Below are positions 19,452-28,049 of a DNA stretch of 64,000 nucleotides, one piece after another. Each line of letters begins with the position of its first letter. The stretch's first letter is position 1. Made by a program: the position numbers and the translations under genes. Below the pieces are notes generated by a model, which had not been told where the DNA came from, made no database searches, and was given only the letters and a program-made list of their open reading frames with translations. Origin of the DNA: Pseudomonas sp. GGS8 (GTDB lineage Bacteria; Pseudomonadota; Gammaproteobacteria; Pseudomonadales; Pseudomonadaceae); the NCBI RefSeq assembly GCF_024168645.1, contig NZ_JALJWF010000001.1, positions 186,001 through 250,000 of the forward strand, given 5' to 3'.

Positions 19452-20054
19452 ATGATCCATCACGTAGTGGGGCTCTTCACCCACCCTGACCAGGAATGGA
19501 AAGAAATCCGTGGCGACCAGGAGGAAAGCATCAGCCACATGTACCTGACGCACACCCTGATTCTGGCGGCGATCCCCGCCGTATCGGCGTTTATCGGCAC
19601 CACGCAAGTCGGCTGGGTCATCGGTAATCGAGCGCCCGTCATGTTAACCACGGAAAGCGCGCTATGGATGACTATCATGTCGTACCTGGCGATGCTCGGC
19701 GGTGTCGCGGTGATGGGCGCCTTCATTCACTGGATGGCCCGCACCTATGACGCCAACCCGAGCCTTGCACGCTGTGTCGCGTTCGCCACGTACACCGCCA
19801 CCCCACTGTTCGTCGGCGGCCTGGCGGCGCTATACCCGCACCTTTGGCTGGGGATGATCGTCGGCACGGCGGCCGTCTGCTACACGGTGTACCTGTTGTA
19901 TGTGGGGCTACCAACGTTCATGAACATCCCATCGGACGAGGGGTTCCTGTTTTCGAGCTCGGTGCTCGCCGTAGGACTGGTGGTGCTGGTGGCCATCATG
20001 GCGTTCACCGTGATTGTCTGGGGCCTGGGCGTGGGCCCCGTCTATACCAACTGA
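19452..20054 (+). CDS. Yip1-family inner-membrane protein
   Basis: A 200-aa polytopic membrane protein with about five spans starting near residue 35 (LILAAIPAVSAFIG, LWMTIMSYLAMLGGVAVMGAFIHW, ATYTATPLFVGGLAALY, MIVGTAAVCYTVYLLYVGL, VLAVGLVVLVAIMAFTVIVWG). The N-terminus MIHHVVGLFTHPDQEWKEI is typical of bacterial YIP1-domain proteins. The start at 19452 is used because AGAGGAG lies about 8 bp upstream. The role in bacteria is not established. Confidence 0.88.
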   Translation: MIHHVVGLFTHPDQEWKEIRGDQEESISHMYLTHTLILAAIPAVSAFIGTTQVGWVIGNRAPVMLTTESALWMTIMSYLAMLGGVAVMGAFIHWMARTYDANPSLARCVAFATYTATPLFVGGLAALYPHLWLGMIVGTAAVCYTVYLLYVGLPTFMNIPSDEGFLFSSSVLAVGLVVLVAIMAFTVIVWGLGVGPVYTN

Positions 20055-20092
20055 CAACCGATCGCCCACATAAATACACGTTCCGCCACTAC

Positions 20093-20114
20093 AGGCCGCC
20101 GCAAGGCGGCCTTC
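20093..20114 (+). terminator. terminator-like hairpin
   Basis: AGGCCGCC-GCAA-GGCGGCCT, a perfect 8-bp stem with a GNRA loop, 39 bp after the Yip1-like gene; the T tail is weak (TCTA). Confidence 0.65.
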
Positions 20115-20202
20115 TAATGCGAGCAACGACCATTCAGCGCCTGAGCGATTCGCAAGCCCTCGGGGTTGCGGCATACTCGACATCCTTGGAGACCCATCAA
20201 GC

Positions 20203-20697
20203 ATGCCCGAGCAACTCAATACCCGCGTCGAAGACTGTTTCCTGCAAGCCGAATCCTTTTTCAAACGACCTTTCAAACGCCCCGTGGTGAGCCTCAAGCT
20301 GCGCGGGCAAAAAGCCGGTGTCGCGCATTTGCACGAGAATCTGCTGCGCTTCAACCCGCAGCTGTATCGGGAAAACACCGAAGATTTCCTCAAGCAGACC
20401 GTGGCGCATGAAGTCGCGCACCTGATCGCCCATCAACTGTTCGGCGACCGCATCCAGCCCCATGGCGAAGAATGGCAACTGATCATGCGCGGCGTCTACG
20501 AACTGCCGCCCAACCGCTGCCACACCTATGACGTCAAACGCCGCAGCGTGACCCGCTACATCTACAAATGCCCGTGCGCCGACAGCGATTTCCCGTTTTC
20601 GGCCCAGCGCCATAGCCTGGTACGTCAGGGGCGGCGGTATTTGTGTCGGCGTTGTCGCAGTACGTTGGTGTTCAGTGGGGAAATGCGGGTCGAGTAA
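20203..20697 (+). CDS. sprT: SprT-family zinc metalloprotease-like protein
   Basis: A 164-aa SprT-like protein: zinc-binding HEVAHLIAH with a downstream His (PHGEEW), and a C-terminal zinc ribbon (KCPC ... LCRRCRSTL). Related to the SprT/Spartan fold; the E. coli role is poorly defined. It is full-length for the family and its ATG follows CTTGGAG about 12 bp upstream. Confidence 0.93.
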   Translation: MPEQLNTRVEDCFLQAESFFKRPFKRPVVSLKLRGQKAGVAHLHENLLRFNPQLYRENTEDFLKQTVAHEVAHLIAHQLFGDRIQPHGEEWQLIMRGVYELPPNRCHTYDVKRRSVTRYIYKCPCADSDFPFSAQRHSLVRQGRRYLCRRCRSTLVFSGEMRVE

Positions 20698-20706
20698 TTT
20701 GTGGTG

Positions 20707-20820
20707 TTTCGGCCGGCCCCATCGCGGGCAAGCCCGCTCCCACAAGGATCTCTGGTGTGCAAAATATTGTGTACGACGCAGATCATGTGGGAGCGGGCTT
20801 GCCCGCGATGGGGCCGGGAC
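20707..20820. repeat. REPIN, GTGGGAGCGGGCTTGCCCGCGATGGGG family
   Basis: Inverted arms CCCATCGCGGGCAAGCCCGC and GCGGGCTTGCCCGCGATGGG flank about 60 bp. It lies between convergent genes. Confidence 0.92.
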
Positions 20821-20825
20821 AGACG

Positions 20826-22007
20826 CTAGATAACCACTTTGGCACGCCGCAACGCTTCGATCCGCTGCGCACTAAACCCCAACTCCCCCAACACCTGATC
20901 CGTATGCTGCCCCAGCCGGACGCCAATGTGCCGCGGCTCAGGCAACCCCGCTGAAAACTTCAACGGGCAGGCCATCTGCGCCTGGGTCGAGCCATCGCCC
21001 CGCGGCACCTCAGCCACCAATTCCCGCGCCTTCAACTGCGGATGCCCAACCGCTTCGCCCAGGCTCAACACCGGCTCGACACACGCATCGACCCCGGCAA
21101 ACAGCTCGCACAACCAGGCAAAGTCGTGTTTTTCGAACTCAATGTTCAGCGCATCCTTGAGTGCCTGTTGCCGGGCAGGTTCGGATGACAGCCCCTCGGC
21201 CGCCAGTTCCGGACGGCCCAGCGCCGTGCACAGTTGCTGCATGAACCCCGGTTCCAGGCTGCCCACCGATAACCAGCGGCCATCGCGCGACCGGTAGTAG
21301 TCGTAGAAACTGCCGCCGTTGAGCATTTGGTCTTCCCTGCCCGGCTCCACGCCACAGGCCAGGTACCCGGCACCGGCCATGGCGTTCAGGCTGAAGGCGC
21401 AGTCGGTCATGCTCACGTCCAGATGCTGCCCCTGCCCTGTCTGCTGGCGTGCAATCACCGCCGCCAGCAACCCGATCACCCCATGCAATGAACCGCCCGC
21501 GACATCCGCCACCTGCATGCCCAACGGCAGCGGGCCGCTGTCGGCGCGACCGGTGTAGCTCGCAAGTCCCGCCAGCGCCAGGTAGTTGATGTCGTGGCCG
21601 GCGCGGTCCTTGTAAGGGCCGGTCTGGCCGTAACCGGTAATCGACACGTAGATCAGCCGCGGATTGATCGCCTTCAAGGCCTCATAACCCAAACCCAAGC
21701 GTTCCATCACACCGGGGCGGAACTGCTCCAGCACGATGTCGTAGTCCGCAAGCAACTGCTTGATCACGTCCAGCGCCTCGGGCTGCTTGAGGTCCAGCGC
21801 CAGGCTGCGCTTGTTGCGATTGAGGTACGCGTGGCTGGCCGACACCCCGTGATCGTGCGGCGGCCACACCCGCAGCAAATCCATGCGGGCCGGCGATTCG
21901 ATGCGCAGTACCTCGGCGCCCATGTCCGCCAACAGCAACGAGGCGAACGGCCCCGGCAGCAGTGTAGAGAAATCCAGAACCTTGAGTGATGCCAGTGGAC
22001 CGAGCAT
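20826..22007 (-). CDS. CaiB/BaiF CoA-transferase family protein, alpha-methylacyl-CoA racemase-like
   Basis: A 393-aa class III CoA-transferase fold. The stretch KVLDFSTLLPGPFASLLLADMGAEVLRIE is the family N-terminus. The motifs RAGHDINYLALAGLAS and NGGSFYDYYRSRDGRWLSVGSLEP resemble alpha-methylacyl-CoA racemases (catalytic His and Asp in the GHD region), so epimerising 2-methyl-branched acyl-CoAs is likelier than CoA transfer. The start at 22007 is preceded by CAGGAGAA. It stands alone, downstream of dctA on the same strand with a terminator between. Confidence 0.88.
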   Translation of the reverse strand: MLGPLASLKVLDFSTLLPGPFASLLLADMGAEVLRIESPARMDLLRVWPPHDHGVSASHAYLNRNKRSLALDLKQPEALDVIKQLLADYDIVLEQFRPGVMERLGLGYEALKAINPRLIYVSITGYGQTGPYKDRAGHDINYLALAGLASYTGRADSGPLPLGMQVADVAGGSLHGVIGLLAAVIARQQTGQGQHLDVSMTDCAFSLNAMAGAGYLACGVEPGREDQMLNGGSFYDYYRSRDGRWLSVGSLEPGFMQQLCTALGRPELAAEGLSSEPARQQALKDALNIEFEKHDFAWLCELFAGVDACVEPVLSLGEAVGHPQLKARELVAEVPRGDGSTQAQMACPLKFSAGLPEPRHIGVRLGQHTDQVLGELGFSAQRIEALRRAKVVI

Positions 22008-22108
22008 GAGCGTTCTCCTGTGCGATCCCCCAAGCCTAGGCAGCCTGGGACATTGCAGCAATCACCTGATGCGCCAGTGACGCTGACCGTTACGCTCAAA
22101 TCGCAGGG

Positions 22109-22138
22109 ATGAAAAACCCGCCGAAGCGGGTTTTTCAT
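22109..22138. terminator. bidirectional terminator after dctA
   Basis: ATGAAAAACCCGC-CGAA-GCGGGTTTTTCAT: a 13-bp perfect stem with a tetraloop and T/A runs on both sides, 12 bp from the dctA stop. Confidence 0.92.
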
Positions 22139-22149
22139 TACAACAAGGC

Positions 22150-23484
22150 TTACTTGGCGTTCGTCGGGGTTGCCCCTTCGACGTGGCCCAAAACATCGTC
22201 TTTAGGCTCGTCGGCAATGCCGCGACCGCCCGAGGCCAGCTCCGATTGCAGCACGTCGGTGTCCAGTTCCTTGACCCACTTGGCCACAACAATGGTGGCA
22301 ACCGCGTTACCGACCAGGTTAGTCAGCGCACGGGCTTCGGACATGAAACGGTCGATACCGAGGATCAGCGCCAGGCCGGCAACCGGCAGGTGGCCAACAG
22401 CGGACAAGGTAGCGGCCAGTACGATGAAGCCACTACCGGTCACGCCAGCAGCGCCTTTAGAGGACAGCAGCAACACCACCAGCAGAGTGATCTGGTGAGT
22501 GATGTCCATGTGGGTGTCGGTTGCCTGAGCAATGAACACCGCCGCCATGGTCAGGTAGATCGCCGTACCGTCGAGGTTGAACGAGTAACCGGTCGGGATC
22601 ACCAGACCTACCACGGATTTCTGCGCGCCCAGACGCTCCATCTTGATCAACATGCGTGGCAGTACCGACTCCGAAGAGGAAGTACCCAGTACGATCAGCA
22701 GTTCTTCACGGATGTAGCGAATCACTTTCAGCACGCTGAAGCCGTGAGCGCGAGCGATACCGCCCAGCACCACCAGAATGAACAGCAGACAGGTGATGTA
22801 GAAGCAGGCCATCAGCTGACCCAGTTGCACCAGCGAACCCACACCGTAGGCACCGATGGTGAACGCCATGGCACCCAAGGCACCGAGTGGCGCGAGCTTC
22901 ATGATCATATTGATGATGTTGAACATCACGTGGGCGAAGCGATCGATGAAGTCCAGGATCGGCTTGCCGTAAGACCCCAGGCGATGCAGGGCGAAACCGA
23001 AGATCACCGAGAACATCAGCACTTGCAGGATATCGCCGGTGGCGAAGGCGCCGAAGATGGTGTTCGGGATCACGTTCAGCAGGAAGCCAACGACGCTTTG
23101 ATCAGCACCGGCTGCAACATATTGAGCGACTTTGGACGCATCCAGCGTGGTCACGTCGATGTGCATGCCGGCACCCGGCTGGACGATGTTGACCACCACC
23201 AGACCGACCAGCAACGCGATGGTCGAAACGATTTCGAAGTACAACAGCGCGTAACCGCCGGTTTTGCCGACCGACTTCATGTTCTGCATGCCCGCGATAC
23301 CGCTGACGACGGTGCAGAAAATGATGGGCGCGATGATCATTTTGATCAGTTTGATGAACCCGTCACCCAGCGGCTTGAGGGCCACACCAGTCTGTGGGTA
23401 GAAGTGACCGACCAGAATGCCGATGGCGATGGCAACGATCACCTGAAAATACAGGGATTTGTACAGTGGCTGACGAGTCGTCAT
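22150..23484 (-). CDS. dctA: C4-dicarboxylate transporter DctA (DAACS family)
   Basis: Inner-membrane cation symporter for succinate, fumarate and malate. 444 aa, the standard DctA length, starting [30 protein letters not shown]. Family signatures include [26 protein letters not shown], the serine-rich re-entrant loop [29 protein letters not shown] and [29 protein letters not shown] lies just before the start at 23484. It is divergent from an AraC-type regulator. Confidence 0.97.
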   Translation of the reverse strand: MTTRQPLYKSLYFQVIVAIAIGILVGHFYPQTGVALKPLGDGFIKLIKMIIAPIIFCTVVSGIAGMQNMKSVGKTGGYALLYFEIVSTIALLVGLVVVNIVQPGAGMHIDVTTLDASKVAQYVAAGADQSVVGFLLNVIPNTIFGAFATGDILQVLMFSVIFGFALHRLGSYGKPILDFIDRFAHVMFNIINMIMKLAPLGALGAMAFTIGAYGVGSLVQLGQLMACFYITCLLFILVVLGGIARAHGFSVLKVIRYIREELLIVLGTSSSESVLPRMLIKMERLGAQKSVVGLVIPTGYSFNLDGTAIYLTMAAVFIAQATDTHMDITHQITLLVVLLLSSKGAAGVTGSGFIVLAATLSAVGHLPVAGLALILGIDRFMSEARALTNLVGNAVATIVVAKWVKELDTDVLQSELASGGRGIADEPKDDVLGHVEGATPTNAK

Positions 23485-23707
23485 TGCAAAGTTCCTCAAG
23501 AGCGTCCGGTGACAACATCCATCTGTTGCCCAAGACACTTCAATTGCGAACCCTCCTGCACTGGAGGGATTTGTTTTGTCGAGCTGCGCAACGGCAGGCA
23601 TCTGCTCGTTGTATCGCAAGGCCCGTGCCACATTCACCAAAAAGCCTGCGAGCCTTTTGACATCAAGGGTTACAGGTTTCTTTTGGCCACCAACCCGTAC
23701 AACCATG

Positions 23708-23723
23708 TGGCGGATTTCCGCCA
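23708..23723. promoter_or_regulatory. operator-like palindrome 1
   Basis: TGGCGGATTTCCGCCA is a perfect 7+2+7 inverted repeat about 100 bp upstream of the AraC-type start. Confidence 0.6.
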
Positions 23724-23748
23724 ACCCGCCTGACCTCGTCCTGCAATT

Positions 23749-23764
23749 TGGCGGATATCCGCCT
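23749..23764. promoter_or_regulatory. operator-like palindrome 2
   Basis: TGGCGGATATCCGCCT repeats palindrome 1 with one arm mismatch, 41 bp downstream of it (about four helical turns) and about 58 bp before the AraC-type start. Confidence 0.6.
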
Positions 23765-23821
23765 TGTTCATCATCGATGGGCACCGCTACCATCCATTGC
23801 TCAGTGGACGGACCTGCCCTC

Positions 23822-24820
23822 ATGCGTGAACGCACCATCGCCAGCCATTTCGCCCGTGCCGCCCTCGGCGGCGCGCGCCGACGTGGCTACGACTATTCGA
23901 GCCTGCTGCAGCAACTGGGGGTCAGCCCCGAGCTGCTTGAAGAACCGCGCGCCCGAATCGCGCCTGAGCAGTTCACCCGGTTGATCCAGGGTTTGTGGCT
24001 GGCCCTGGACGACGAATACCTGGGCTTCGGTCAGGCGCCGAGCAAACCCGGCAGCTTCGCCATGATGTGCCACGCGGTGATCCACTGCCGCACGCTGGAG
24101 AAAGCACTCAATCGCGGCCTGTTGTTTTACAGCCTGTTTCCCGGGGCGCCGCGTCTGACTCTGAGCCGCGAAGGCGAGATGATTCGCCTGAGTCTCGACG
24201 ATTCGCCGCTGTGGGACCCGGACCACTTCCTCAGCGAAAGCCTGTTGGTGATCTGGCATCGGTTCGGCAGCTGGCTGATCGGCCAGCGCATTCGTCTGGA
24301 GCAAGCCACCTTCAGCTATCCGAGGCCCGAGCACGGGGCCGAATACGACTTGCTGTTTGCCTGCCCGCTAACGTTCGATACTACTCAGAGTAGCCTGCTG
24401 TTCCACAGCCGCTACCTGAACATGCCGCTGTTGCAGGACGAACGAACCCTCAAGCACTTTCTCGAACGCTCCCCCGCCGACCTGCTGTCACGCCCCGACG
24501 AAGGCGATAGCCTGAGCAGCCAGTTGCGGCGCTTGCTCAGCCGCGACAGCGCACGCTGGCCGGACCTGGAAGCGGTGGCCGCGCACCTGCACATCAGCCC
24601 GCAAACCTTGCGTCGGCATTTACGTGAGGAAGGCACGAGCTTTCAGGAATTGAAGGATCAGTTGCGCCGGGATATAGCGATTTATCACCTGGGGCGGGCG
24701 GATCTGTCGTTGCAACAGATTGCCGAGCAACTGGGGTTTTCCGAGCCGTCGGCGTTTCACCGGGCGTTCAAGAAGTGGACGGGGTTGACGCCGGGGGCCT
24801 ATCGCGCCCAAGAGAATTGA
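23822..24820 (+). CDS. AraC-family transcriptional regulator (arabinose-binding-like N-terminal domain type)
   Basis: A 332-aa DNA-binding regulator. Residues 1-225 match the AraC-type N-terminal domain found in OruR-like regulators ([29 protein letters not shown]); the C-terminal ~100 residues carry two helix-turn-helices ([26 protein letters not shown] and [34 protein letters not shown]). The start MRERT at 23822 lies downstream of twin palindromes. Divergent from dctA, so it may control dctA, itself, or a catabolic gene elsewhere; the ligand is unknown. Confidence 0.9.
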   Translation: MRERTIASHFARAALGGARRRGYDYSSLLQQLGVSPELLEEPRARIAPEQFTRLIQGLWLALDDEYLGFGQAPSKPGSFAMMCHAVIHCRTLEKALNRGLLFYSLFPGAPRLTLSREGEMIRLSLDDSPLWDPDHFLSESLLVIWHRFGSWLIGQRIRLEQATFSYPRPEHGAEYDLLFACPLTFDTTQSSLLFHSRYLNMPLLQDERTLKHFLERSPADLLSRPDEGDSLSSQLRRLLSRDSARWPDLEAVAAHLHISPQTLRRHLREEGTSFQELKDQLRRDIAIYHLGRADLSLQQIAEQLGFSEPSAFHRAFKKWTGLTPGAYRAQEN

Positions 24821-24857
24821 TGGTGTACTCACCGCATAACTGTGCAGCTAGACAGGC

Positions 24858-24890
24858 TGTTGTGGCGAGGGAGCTTGCTCCCTCGCCACA
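24858..24890. repeat. REP palindrome, TGTGGCGAGGGAGC family
   Basis: TTGTGGCGAGGGAGC-TTGC-TCCCTCGCCACAA, a near-perfect palindrome just after the AraC-type gene; a degenerate TCTCACCACAG half copy follows. Confidence 0.85.
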
Positions 24891-24916
24891 ATAAGTGCTC
24901 TCACCACAGACTTTCG

Positions 24917-25086
24917 TCAGCCTTGCGGATCAAGGTTATCCAGCACTCGGTTGACGGCCAGCTCACCGAGCATGACCACCGATTGAATCCCCAACATCAT
25001 GTTGCGATGTGGCATGTCCATTAACCCGGCGAATTCACTGAGCATCACGCTCGCTGACGCCAGGGATTCGCAGGCGTTGACCAGCA
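24917..25086 (-). pseudogene. truncated second copy of the DUF6124-type gene (3' end only)
   Basis: Bases 24927-25086 match 27194-27353 over 160 bp with no gaps and five mismatches by my count, four of them synonymous in the shared frame (one gives His for Arg). The fragment keeps the reading frame and its own stop (ending LDNLDPQG), but sequence similarity ends abruptly at LLVNA, where AT-rich unrelated sequence begins. The start codon, the first ~65 codons and the structured leader are absent. Confidence 0.85.
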
Positions 25087-25120
25087 ACGGAATATATAAA
25101 TGCGTCCCCTTTTCTATGGA

Positions 25121-25160
25121 TCAAAAGCAAAAATGCCAGCCGGCTTAACTGACTGGCATT
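25121..25160 (-). terminator. terminator of the 25190-26758 gene
   Basis: The stem AATGCCAG / CTGGCATT (25132-25160) is followed on the minus strand by TTTTGCTTTT. It lies 30 bp after the stop of the minus-strand gene. Confidence 0.82.
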
Positions 25161-25189
25161 ATCCCCTTTTGCCCCTTTTCTCTTTCCTC

Positions 25190-26758
25190 TTATGAAATCA
25201 AACTAATTTTATCCACATAAAAAGAGTCACTGGTACCGAAATTATCTATAACAATTTGTTCGATTCCTGGAATAGTGAACGAAATTTGTTTAGCGTCGCG
25301 GGGAGGTAGAAATGGAAGCGTCTCCAGGAGATTTCCCTTTCCATCGTAGCTATGAGCGGAGGATCCAACGTAATCTACATACCGGTACATAAAACTCACT
25401 TGGGAGCAGATTTTTTTTAACTTAAGGCTTATTTGACTTCGAGCATTACCATTAAATAGAACTCTTCCATTTGGACCGTTATCAGGAAGAAAAGCGGACT
25501 CTGCAATACCAACAGCACCCAATATAACGCTCATGACCATAGTGTCCGCATCGTATATTTCCCCTGCAGTAAAACCTCTCAATGGCCAGGTTTCAAAATC
25601 TTCGAAACTCGTGTCCCTCCCAATCACCTGCGCCTCAGCCGCTTCGGAAACACCAATAACCTTCCCTTCCCTGATCTGCTCGTAAACGACACTCACTTTA
25701 CTATCGGCAATGACTTTGACGCTGGGAATGTCCACCGACATTTGCCCCGGCACTGGCCCGATCGTCAGTGTCACCTCATAGGTGGCCACCACGGTGCCGT
25801 TGCTGTCCACAGCGGTGAACATCAGGTGGATCTCATCCCCCGCCTGCCAGACTTTCTGAATCAAATGGATCAACGCCCACAACGGCCCTCCCTTCATCTT
25901 GTCCAGGTCTACGACGGCCGGGTCGTCATTGTTCTCAGTCAGGATCTCGCGAAGGATCGGCATCTCCAGCTCGTTTCGGTCGAGATGAACGTCAATCAAG
26001 CATGACTTCGACCAAAATTTCTGCGGATTGAACACGCCCGTCAATGACGTACCTGAAAAATCACCCACCTGACTGATCACGTTGTATTTGAACGCGAATT
26101 GCGGATCGTTCGGGGCATGGGCGAAATCGGCAGCATAAAGGGTGCGGACGATCGGCTTCGTTTCGGGATTCGGATCCTGCAGAGTCGGTGCGATCTGATG
26201 AGTGATGACTTTACCGCCACAGTCAATGGACAACGAGTCATACAGCTGCTTGCCTGGATAATCCAGTATCACGCGCACGCCCGCTGCCGCCTCGGCGGGG
26301 CCGACACTCTTCGGGTTGACATCAATATTCAACAACAAATTACCAGCGTTGGGATCCGGATCATTGCCAGCGGGATCAGCGAGGGAGTGCAGCACAACCA
26401 ACTCTGCCGAATCCTCGTTGCCCGACTGTCGCGTGACCGTGCACTTCAGTGTATTGATTCCGTTCGAGAGCATCCCCACCGGCAAGCGAAACTCGAGCGG
26501 TGTCACTGCATCCTTGGTGACATCGGTGGACAGCGCCAGCGGAAGATTATTGAGGTAGAGCCGCCCGGTTTCATTGCTCGCCTGGCCCTGATATGGCCCC
26601 AGCAACACCAACAAACCCAGTGGATCCGCGTAGTAATTGACTCTGGATAATCCAACCTGGGCGTCCGGGTGATTGATCGGATAGGTCTGTCGCGGAATGT
26701 AGGGCAACGTCAGGGCCAGGACGGCGATGGAGCCGGAGTTGAAGGCAGGGTTGTTCAT
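25190..26758 (-). CDS. unrecognised large beta-rich protein, 522 aa
   Basis: Family not recognised. The N-terminal ~390 residues read like tandem Ig-like beta-sandwich segments (NTLKCTVTRQSGNEDSAELVVLHSL; GDEIHLMFTAVDSNGTVVATYEVTLTIGPVPG). The C-terminal ~130 residues begin FEDFETWPLRGFTAGEIYD and end FTIPGIEQIVIDNFGTSDSFYVDKISLIS, a pattern often seen in carbohydrate-binding jelly-roll domains; this is inference. No signal peptide is seen. The start MNNPAFNSG at 26758 is chosen; MAHHPTANEP at 26794 is an alternative with a better AAGG spacing. The 3' part has visibly lower GC than the 5' part and its neighbours. It lies between the intact and truncated DUF6124-type genes, suggesting acquisition. 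Confidence 0.65.
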   Translation of the reverse strand: MNNPAFNSGSIAVLALTLPYIPRQTYPINHPDAQVGLSRVNYYADPLGLLVLLGPYQGQASNETGRLYLNNLPLALSTDVTKDAVTPLEFRLPVGMLSNGINTLKCTVTRQSGNEDSAELVVLHSLADPAGNDPDPNAGNLLLNIDVNPKSVGPAEAAAGVRVILDYPGKQLYDSLSIDCGGKVITHQIAPTLQDPNPETKPIVRTLYAADFAHAPNDPQFAFKYNVISQVGDFSGTSLTGVFNPQKFWSKSCLIDVHLDRNELEMPILREILTENNDDPAVVDLDKMKGGPLWALIHLIQKVWQAGDEIHLMFTAVDSNGTVVATYEVTLTIGPVPGQMSVDIPSVKVIADSKVSVVYEQIREGKVIGVSEAAEAQVIGRDTSFEDFETWPLRGFTAGEIYDADTMVMSVILGAVGIAESAFLPDNGPNGRVLFNGNARSQISLKLKKICSQVSFMYRYVDYVGSSAHSYDGKGNLLETLPFLPPRDAKQISFTIPGIEQIVIDNFGTSDSFYVDKISLIS

Positions 26759-26865
26759 GGCACAGGGCTCGTTGGCAGTTGGGTGATGAGCCATCAAAAC
26801 CTTGTTGCGATGAAGTCGGCTACTGTCAAATCTGATAGGTGACGGCACCTTTAAGACGAACGGTC

Positions 26866-26885
26866 ATCCGCCGAAGGCGGTTTTC
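26866..26885 (+). terminator. short terminator-like hairpin
   Basis: CCGCC-GAA-GGCGG followed by TTTT. There is no plus-strand gene just upstream, so it may be a relic. Confidence 0.45.
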
Positions 26886-26948
26886 ACACTGATCGAGTAG
26901 GAGGTTGCGCTTGCGCGCAACGCGCCATGCCTGACGAACCGAAAACAA

Positions 26949-26978
26949 AGACGGCCCTCTCGGGCCGTTTCTCATTTT
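26949..26978. terminator. bidirectional terminator-like hairpin
   Basis: ACGGCCC-TCTC-GGGCCGT with a T-rich right flank and, on the minus strand, CTTTGTTTT. It could end the DUF6124-type transcript. Confidence 0.6.
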
Positions 26979-26994
26979 GCTCATGCACAGATGC

Positions 26995-27158
26995 TGTTGT
27001 GGCGAGGGAGCTTGTCGGATCACCGCACCGTCCCGCTGGGTTGCGAAACGGTCCCAAAATCTGCAATCGCAGGTTTTCAGGTACACCGCATACACCGGTT
27101 TTGCGACTGCTGCGCCCAGACGCGGGTCGGCCGGCGGGAGCAAGCTCCTTCGCCACAG
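26995..27158. repeat. REP pair, TGTGGCGAGGGAGCTTG family
   Basis: Left arm TTGTGGCGAGGGAGCTTGTC and inverted right arm GAGCAAGCTCCTTCGCCACA flank about 125 bp; it occupies most of the gap downstream of the DUF6124-type gene. Confidence 0.8.
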
Positions 27159-27183
27159 ATGCTCAATAACTTGAGGTCTGGTG

Positions 27184-27543
27184 TCAGGCAGGTGGATCGA
27201 GGTTATCCAGCACTCGGTTGACGGCCAACTCACCGAGCATGACCACCGATTGAATCCCCAACATCATGTTGCGACGTGGCATGTCCATCAACCCGGCGAA
27301 CTCACTGAGCATCACGCTCGCTGACGCCAGGGATTCGCAGGCGTTGACCAGCAGGGTTTCGTTATCGACCTTCGCACCGACATGGTAAATGGTGCTGGGT
27401 TTGCGCTTGGTGTCTTTGGGGGTGGGCGGTTTGAGGTAGTGGTCGAGGGCGCGGTCGGCGGCTTCGTGGAGTTTTTTGGAATCGAGGGATTCGTAGGGGG
27501 AGACGTCGTCGGGTGCCGGTGGATTGGGTGTTGGTTTGAACAT
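27184..27543 (-). CDS. DUF6124-type small protein, function unknown
   Basis: A 119-aa protein of a family common in fluorescent pseudomonads (DUF6124 as far as I recall the name). A Pro-rich N-terminus (MFKPTPNPPAPDDVSPYESLDSKKLHEAADRALDHYL) is followed by a mostly helical part ending LDNLDPPA. No signal peptide or membrane span. Strong ribosome binding site AGGAGG (27552-27557 on the minus strand) before the ATG. Its striking feature is the ~240-nt structured leader upstream. A truncated second copy of the gene lies at 24917-25086. Function unknown. Confidence 0.85.
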   Translation of the reverse strand: MFKPTPNPPAPDDVSPYESLDSKKLHEAADRALDHYLKPPTPKDTKRKPSTIYHVGAKVDNETLLVNACESLASASVMLSEFAGLMDMPRRNMMLGIQSVVMLGELAVNRVLDNLDPPA

Positions 27544-27550
27544 AGATAAA

Positions 27551-27790
27551 GCCTCCTAGAGTCATGGAGCCGCCACTGTTCGCTGCGAGACGAAAGAAGG
27601 TGGCAGCTATACGCGAGTCGCAGACCGGGACTCTAGAACCGGCAGACCCGAAGGTCTCCCACGTACAGCCGCCATAACATGAACGGAGGATGTTGTGCGT
27701 CTAGAGATACACGGGCTGCGAGACCCGATCGCTGTTTTTCAGCGACAGGGAAACGATATAGCCCGACCTCAAGGCGCACTAGCCGGCGGA
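27551..27790 (-). ncRNA. candidate cis-regulatory leader RNA of the DUF6124-type gene
   Basis: Read on the minus strand, the leader contains: CGCTG-AAAAA-CAGCG; CGGG-N8-CCCG; AACAT-N9-ATGTT, whose loop has CCUCC; AGACC-UUCG-GGUCT, a C(UUCG)G tetraloop; and a long-range helix of CTAGAGTC (27636-27629) with GACTCTAG (27563-27556), with GCCAC/GTGGC inside. The second strand of that helix runs into the ribosome binding site (GACTCTAGGAGG). An upstream strand ATCTCTAG (27708-27701) can pair with the same CTAGAG, so two structures compete. Hairpins are seen directly; regulatory function and limits are inferred. Confidence 0.62.
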
Positions 27791-27904
27791 TTCTGGCGTA
27801 GTCGTAGGTAACGGCGCAAGGATGTGTAGTCTGGGTGAGTGTCTGGAAGTGTCGGTTAAACAGTGCTTGTTTAGCGATCTGACACCGAGCTTTGTGGTGG
27901 CTGT

Positions 27905-28025
27905 ACCGGCCTCATCGCGGGCAAGCCCGCTCCCACAGGTATTTGCTTTGACCAAAGGATTTGTGGACGACATCGATCACTGTGGGAGCGGCGGTGCGGC
28001 GATCCGGCTTGCCCGCGATGAGGCC
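27905..28025. repeat. REP pair, GTGGGAGCGGGCTTGCCCGCGATGAGG family
   Basis: Left arm GGCCTCATCGCGGGCAAGCC, right arm reads TGTGGGAGCGGCGGTGCGGC then GGCTTGCCCGCGATGAGGCC, i.e. the right copy carries an insertion. It lies downstream of phoQ. Confidence 0.85.
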
Positions 28026-28049
28026 CGAAAGAACACCCTCAAACCCGGA

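Larger units (their letters stand above)
23485..23821. other. dctA / AraC-type divergent promoter region
   Basis: 337 bp with no gene. It must hold the promoters of dctA (minus) and the AraC-type gene (plus). The part nearest the AraC gene contains two matching palindromes (listed separately). I could not identify a convincing sigma-54 site for dctA. Confidence 0.6.

Noticed and set aside
18038..20820. CRISPR-like arrays from the many short repeats
   Set aside because: The repeats are inverted REP pairs with irregular spacing and no cas genes, not evenly spaced direct repeats.
22183..23733. 516-codon plus-strand frame opposite dctA
   Set aside because: His/Gln-rich shadow of dctA without recognisable features.
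25206..25214. TTATCCACA (DnaA-box-like) near the end of the 25190 gene
   Set aside because: It lies in AT-rich coding sequence with no promoter nearby; one 9-mer match is expected by chance.
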